Below are positions 34,601 through 39,075 of a stretch of 39,075 bases of DNA, in pieces. The position numbers were made by a program, and so were the translations under genes. The stretch spans positions 1 to 39,075 of the forward strand of contig ADNK01000020.1 in the NCBI GenBank assembly GCA_000320545.1. Direction: 5' to 3'. The stretch is from Bigelowiella natans CCMP2755. Taxonomy: Eukaryota; Cercozoa; Chlorarachniophyceae. The notes under the pieces were generated by a model. The model did not search any database, was not told the DNA's origin, and was given only the letters and a program-made list of their open reading frames with translations. The first letter of the stretch is position 1, and each line of letters starts with the position of its first letter.

Positions 34601-35708
34601 GCATGCCACAACAATGTGTGCACCAGAAGTTGGAGGGTGAGGACTATTTGATTTCTAAAATACCTCAAGAGACGCAGAAGGGGGGTCTGATGTGGGCTTG
34701 GTGATGCGCACAAGCTGCAGCTTGCCGCAAAAAGCGCGACATCGGATCGCGTGCGTGCGGGCACCCGATGTGAGCACACACACACAGCCGCCAGAAGCAC
34801 GTGCACAGCTGCATGCACTTTCTCATTGGACGCAGCTGCATTGCGCACGACGATGCACCTGTGCACACTCTGCTGCGCTGCATGGACTCTTCCAAATCGG
34901 CAGGTGATGCACCCCTTGCATGTGTTTGACACTCATCGGTTTGCACACCCACGTTTTTGTGAGACCAATCGCCGGCGCACCTGGAACGCAGCATGCAAGG
35001 CTAGAAGGTCCTGCCAGTCTGCGTGCGGACACGATGCGGACACAATGCGATGTGCAGTGGCTGCGATGCAATGAAGCACTTGCCAACGTTCAAAGTGCTG
35101 CGCCGACAGGCCACACGTGTTGTGTGGCTTAAAACTGTGGCTGCTTGTGCCCGCGTGAGGAGTTGCATGCACGTAGCGTGAAGTGAAGGAATGCCCGCCT
35201 AGCCGTGGTGACGTACACGCTGCTCGCCAGCGTGCATGCGTGCTGCACGTGATTCGACAGCACGCATGGCATCTAGAGGCCGTACGCACGTCTGCTAGAC
35301 GTGGACTGCGTGTCTGTCATGCACATGGCAATTGTGTCACCTGTGCAAGGAACGAAGCCGCATAGCCGTACACAGCTCGATCATCAGCTAGTTCAATCTG
35401 CGCATGTCCATAGATGTTGCTGTGGCCTCATTGCTGCGTCCATGCAACTGTTCGATTCATCATTCGCCCCCTTTGTTGCTGTCGATGACGTACATGTTTC
35501 GCGATCTCTCATGGAAATGACATCGACAAGGCTAGAAGGCGAGGAGCGTGCTGTGTGCACAAATGGTGAGTAAATGCCTGCTAGTTCACATGTGCACATG
35601 CCCCACTTCTAGTGTTTGTGTCCATTGAAGCTGGCACATGACTTAGGTTGAGCTAATCGCATAATGCATGCACTGTGTTAATTTTAAAATGTTCATGTTC
35701 ACTTTCAG
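34601..35708. other. GCATGC-rich, GC-richer intergenic block
   Basis: The sequence is dominated by GCATGC, TGCGTGC, GCACGTG and TGTGCAC words and is visibly richer in GC than the flanks. Frames up to 118 codons exist on both strands but are rich in His, Cys and Ala and overlap each other. No domain, RNA gene or terminal repeat is recognised. It could be a decayed mobile element or a distinct repeat class. Confidence 0.5.
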
Positions 35709-37228
35709 TTATAACTCAATTTCTTCAACACCGTCTTCATCAACCTTCTCTACAGTCTTCGGATTCTTAATTTTCTCCAGTTTCACCATGATTCCCTTCT
35801 TTGGCATACAATCGAAGTACTTCTTACCCTTGACAACGCCCGAATTACTCCTGATGCCGGGGAGGGGATGATGAGTTCAATGAGTAAAAAACTATGATTA
35901 ATATATACGTACCTTTATACACAGAAATAAAATCACGTGGTGTATCTATATAACCTCTCCCTCTATAGATCTCTTCCATGTGTTCGTGAAGAGAAGCGAG
36001 TCATCATTTTGTGTGGGGTGTATGAGTCCTACCCGGTCCCAGAGAACAGCTCCATTCCGACCCATATTCCTCTTGCGCAGTGTAATTTACCGAGGAACCG
36101 AATGATTCCCCGCCTTCCATCAATTGTGCTGACTTTCATGCCCACCTTCATTCCGTTTTCTGAGAAACAAGAGAGTGTCATGCTATAGCCTCTTTGTTGA
36201 GCATCACGAACATAGGCTCCAATGTCTCTCAATCGAGAATACAGATGATTCAACTCTGCAGCAACAATGCACGACAAAGGCCGTCGGTGCGCAGTTTTTT
36301 TGAACAAATATTTCTTTTGAGTAATTTTCATCTGTTTATCTTAGCTCGTACCTTTTTTCTCAGATGGTTTCTGCTGTATTGGCTTCTCCGTTTTCGTTCC
36401 GTCAGCTGATGCTGCCGTTTTAGGGTTTTGAGTCTTCTTATCAAGCTTAGGCTCTCGATCTTTCGCATCTGGAATCCTCTTCTTGGTAGCAGCTTTGGAG
36501 GAGGCGGTAGGGCTCTGTTAAGATAGTGCCTTTGATCAATTTGGACGCATGGAACATTCAAATCAACAGATAAGATGTAACATTTGTGCACCTTCGTCTT
36601 TGTAGCTAATCTAATATTGAGCGCTTTGCTCTGTCCTGCTGCTAATGGAAAATAAAACAATTAATGGAGATCAGAAAACTTTCAGCACTGTCTAGCACCT
36701 TTTCGAGCAGCAGCTTTTTGCTGAGCAGCTGCCTTCCGATCTTTCAAAGCCTGGTGGTAGATAAGTCGTAAAAATGGGGTAAAATCTCCGAAGAAATAAA
36801 ACGTTGCATTGATTAAAGCAGCGTAAGCTATAACGATGTATTAATGAATACACTGAATTGTTTCTTGTACTCCATGAGCTTCTGCTTGAGCATCTGAATT
36901 TTTTTATCCTTCTCAGCCAGGATCTTCTCTTCATTTTCGGGGTCCATCGTTGCAGCAGCAGCAGTCCCTTTACCTGGGAGAAGGATGAATATGGTAAATG
37001 AAATGGTAATACCTCTTAGAGTAGGTTCGATTTGGCAGATGCCTGACCACCTTGAACAGCTTTTTGTTTGGCCATGATTTTGGAGAGCTCCGTTTTCTTG
37101 GAGAGGAACTTGGCCTTCCAGTCGGAGCATAGCTTCTCTCTTCGCTTCAAATCTTCTTTTAGAGAGTTCAGAGTTTTTTGAAGCTCTTCAACGGACACAG
37201 TAGCCGTGGACACCTCGTCGTTGGCCAT
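35709..37228 (-). CDS. Coiled-coil and CAP-Gly microtubule-binding protein, 309 aa
   Basis: CAP-Gly domains bind the acidic tails of tubulin and plus-end proteins. Seven exons join in phase to exactly 310 codons: 37051-37228, 36852-36973, 36699-36750, 36592-36641, 36352-36514, 36033-36255 and 35709-35850. The start MANDEVSTATVSVEELQ leads into a coiled coil (LNSLKEDLKRREKL; EKDKKIQMLKQKLMEYKK). A basic Ala/Lys/Pro linker follows (KKTQNPKTAASADGTKTEK). The CAP-Gly domain comes last: GMKVSTIDGRRGIIRFLG, then GIWVGMELFSGTG spliced to SNSGVVKGKKYFDC and KKGIMVKLEKI. The usual GKNDG loop reads G-S-N-S-G. The acidic tail (DEDGVEEIEL) ends at TAA 35709-35711. The domain at the C-terminus and the short length resemble tubulin cofactor-like or EB-partner proteins more than dynactin. 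I cannot name the orthologue. Confidence 0.88.
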
Positions 37229-37405
37229 TGTTGGTCAAGTTGGAAGTTCTTATGGAAGTTCAAGTGCCGAACCTGGTGGCGGATGGCTTCTATGTCGCAG
37301 CCGGTGTGCCGCAACATAGGAGATTGTTGGCGTGCGACATGATGAAAGTTTTGTCTCATGAGAAGAATATAAACAACAATCGATATTATCGACAATGATC
37401 CATCT
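37229..37405. promoter_or_regulatory. Divergent promoter, CAP-Gly gene (-) and small membrane protein (+)
   Basis: The 177 bp between the two opposed ATGs must contain both promoters. No named element is recognised. Confidence 0.5.
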
Positions 37406-37869
37406 ATGGCAGGTCTTTTCTACTCTGCGCCATGGCAGATTCGCTTCAAAGATGACGAAGGCATGTGGATTGAAGAAATTCTGTGGATTTCTGTCCTTCT
37501 GCCTGCGATTTTGGTTGTCGCTTGTATAAAATTACAACTGTACGCACGAGCGACAGCGCGACACGTACTACTCGAAAGCTCCGCTATGTTCTCAGACATC
37601 GTGGGATGGAAGCTCGGCCTTCTAATCGATGGGCTTCTCGTCTCTCACCTTGGAGCATTTGTAATTACTTGCAGTGCTTCTCTTTACTAATATGTTTTAA
37701 AAACAAAATTCACTCGCTCTTTCCGGAAACTTGTTGCATTACTTCGCTAACGATGCTTCTTTCTTACAATGTGTTACAAAATATTTGATATGCTGCACAG
37801 ATGTATTGGGCATACGCTACATACAATGAGATTCAGAAACAACAACAGCGAAGAAAGAAAGATAAGTAG
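37406..37869 (+). CDS. Small two-span membrane protein with dilysine ER tail, 107 aa
   Basis: I do not recognise the family. Exon 1 (37406-37660, 85 codons) opens MAGLFYSAPWQIRFKDDEGM, followed by a hydrophobic span (ILWISVLLPAILVVACI) and a second span (LGLLIDGLLVSHLGAF). The donor is GTAATT, phase 0. Exon 2 (37801-37869) starts after CTGCACAG and reads MYWAYATYNEIQKQQQRRKK ending in Asp-Lys. The C-terminal KKDK fits the KKxx retrieval signal of ER membrane proteins facing the cytosol. Reading on without splicing gives a 94-aa variant ending at 37690, but the spliced model is better because the basic tail follows the second span directly. ER residence is inferred from the tail. Confidence 0.65.
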
Positions 37870-39075
37870 TATTGCTCCCTCGCAAGAAAATGAAAGAATA
37901 TCCTGCGAAGCGATCAATACCTCTTTATGTATTGTTGAGACAAAATACAACATTGTTACACAGTGCCCAAGATTATAGATTATGTAGAGACGTTTAATTG
38001 CCACTATATGCAATTCTATCGTAGACTTAGTCGAATAACTCTGATATGCAATGTGATTAATTTGGATACGGTTGTGAATATAACCAGCGCTTGTTCTTAA
38101 TCGAAGACGCTCCATTGCTGCTGAGCACATGCGTAACACACTTATATCAGGCACGTGAGCAACTTGTTGGAGTGTTAGTATTACTGCTATGTGCATGTGC
38201 ATGATGCCACGCTGCTTGTCGTACATCACGCGGCTGCAATGTAGCGAGCAAGGATGCGATGCGATGCATGTAGCATATATGAGACGGATGTAATGAAATG
38301 TTTAAATTGTTTCAATGGTCATCCTAATGTAGCTGTGCAATGCAGCGGCTACAGCGCTTAAATTGTATCTATTTGTTTCCTTGGTCACATGGCGCATGCA
38401 TGAAAATGCATCCTGTTTTGGTCTAGCATGGCGCGCTTTGCGCGCAGCTTCTCGAAAAAATATATATCCCTCATGGGTCGCAATACGTCGCAGCTACTCT
38501 TACCCGAAAGTATGCGTACACGTGTCCCATATAGCGTCAATTATTATTAGCTATGTCGCCTGTTGCATGATGTTTACGCATAGCTAGATAGTCTACTAAA
38601 CCATCGCGCGCAATGGATGCCATAGCATGCTAGCTAGCGAGCATGGCTGGCTAGCTGGCGGAGATGATGTCCGCTACGTTACGTGTGCATGCATCAGGCC
38701 GGGAGCCCAACTAGCCAATAACTACGGCACGTGCATGTCAAACAGTCCCGTGAGCAATTTCTCCGTGCACAGATCAGAGGTGTAGAAAGCAAATGATTTT
38801 CTACTCCTATTTTGGTGTGTGTGGTCATGCTTATATGGTTACGGTAAGAATAGTTGCACACTTATCGATTTTTAACATTGTACAGAAATATCTTTGTAAA
38901 ATTAATTAATGAAATTCATTCATACATCATTAAAGCATTTATAAAGCTGCTAGTTAAGCGGCGTTGTCCGTAGGCTCATGATTATTACTGTAATCCGAGA
39001 TAGATTTGACTTCAACCTGCGCCTCAAGAAACTCGCAGCACGCGTAGCTCTCCGTGAAGTGCACTCGGAAACAAT
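37870..39075. other. Intergenic, with a dispersed repeat copy
   Basis: AT-rich sequence without a convincing exon. A 151-codon minus-strand frame (37774-38229) overlaps the end of the membrane-protein gene and the spacer, lacks a domain and is probably chance. Repeat copy F lies at 38272-38450. GCATGC and TAGCTAGC words are common at 38580-38700. Confidence 0.55.
38272..38450 (-). repeat. Dispersed repeat, copy F (about 179 bp)
   Basis: The reverse complement matches copy A from GCTGCGCGCAAAGC through GCTAGACCAAA, CATGTGACCAAGGAAACAAA, TTTAAGCGCTGTAGCCG and CATTACATCCGTCTCATA. This is the best full-length partner of copy A, and the pair defines the element's length at about 175-180 bp. Confidence 0.85.

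Noticed and set aside
34933-35289. 118-codon minus-strand frame and overlapping frames of similar length
   Set aside because: Several frames on both strands are open together because the GCATGC-rich sequence contains few stop codons; composition is His, Cys and Ala heavy.
37774-38229. 151-codon minus-strand frame
   Set aside because: No domain and AT-rich composition; it overlaps the second exon of the membrane-protein gene on the other strand.
1-39075. Search for CRISPR arrays, rRNA or tRNA genes
   Set aside because: Direct repeats are microsatellites or dispersed elements without unique spacers. I saw no tRNA-like B box with a matching acceptor stem and no rRNA sequence.

Overview
This is nuclear DNA from a eukaryote, most likely a protist. 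Genes are split by GT-AG introns. Dinucleotide and trinucleotide microsatellites are dense in places. Several protein families point to a microbial eukaryote rather than an animal, plant or fungus. The strongest lineage clue is a single polypeptide carrying APS kinase, ATP sulfurylase and inorganic pyrophosphatase; I know this three-domain order from algal and oomycete-type stramenopiles and related protists. A RICTOR (TORC2) gene argues against land plants and green algae. The lineage is inference. The splice models were built by eye: reading frame and intron phase agree across most junctions given, but no transcript evidence was available.

Layout from left to right. 1-6148 (-): RICTOR, 3' end outside the window, about 15 small exons with microsatellite-filled introns. 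6970-7134 (+): a doubtful small ORF. 7541-10816 (+): PAPS synthase-pyrophosphatase fusion of 991 aa with an N-terminal membrane anchor. 10817-12449: intergenic, with a dispersed repeat. 12450 to about 16820 (-): NHL-repeat ectodomain, one membrane span and a tyrosine-kinase-like domain. 17191 to about 18490 (+): RABL3-type GTPase. 19394-20596 (-): unrecognised membrane-anchored protein with an HMG-box-like stretch. 21727-23589 (-): CtIP/Sae2/Ctp1 DNA-end resection factor. About 23639-25290 (+): unrecognised gene with a tandem duplicated exon, divergently paired with CtIP. 25291-27241: repeat zone with a nested TIR element. 27242 to 34369 or 34600 (-): a PPR array, a SAP-like helix pair and a tRNA-guanine-methyltransferase-like (TGM) domain in one gene. 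34601-35708: GCATGC-rich DNA. 35709-37228 (-): 309-aa coiled-coil and CAP-Gly protein. 37406-37869 (+): 107-aa two-span membrane protein with a dilysine tail. 37870-39075: intergenic with another repeat copy.

The genes do not form a pathway. They are a sample of housekeeping functions: TORC2 signalling, sulfate activation, receptor kinase signalling, a Rab-like GTPase, double-strand-break resection, RNA binding/modification and microtubule binding. Two points stand out. The PPR-SAP-TGM architecture joins sequence-specific RNA recognition to a methyltransferase fold. Microsatellites are concentrated in the introns of only two genes (RICTOR and PPR-SAP-TGM), while introns of the neighbouring genes are mostly free of them. 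A 383-bp TIR element inserted into a second repeat, with a 4-bp target duplication, gives a clear relative age for the two repeat families.
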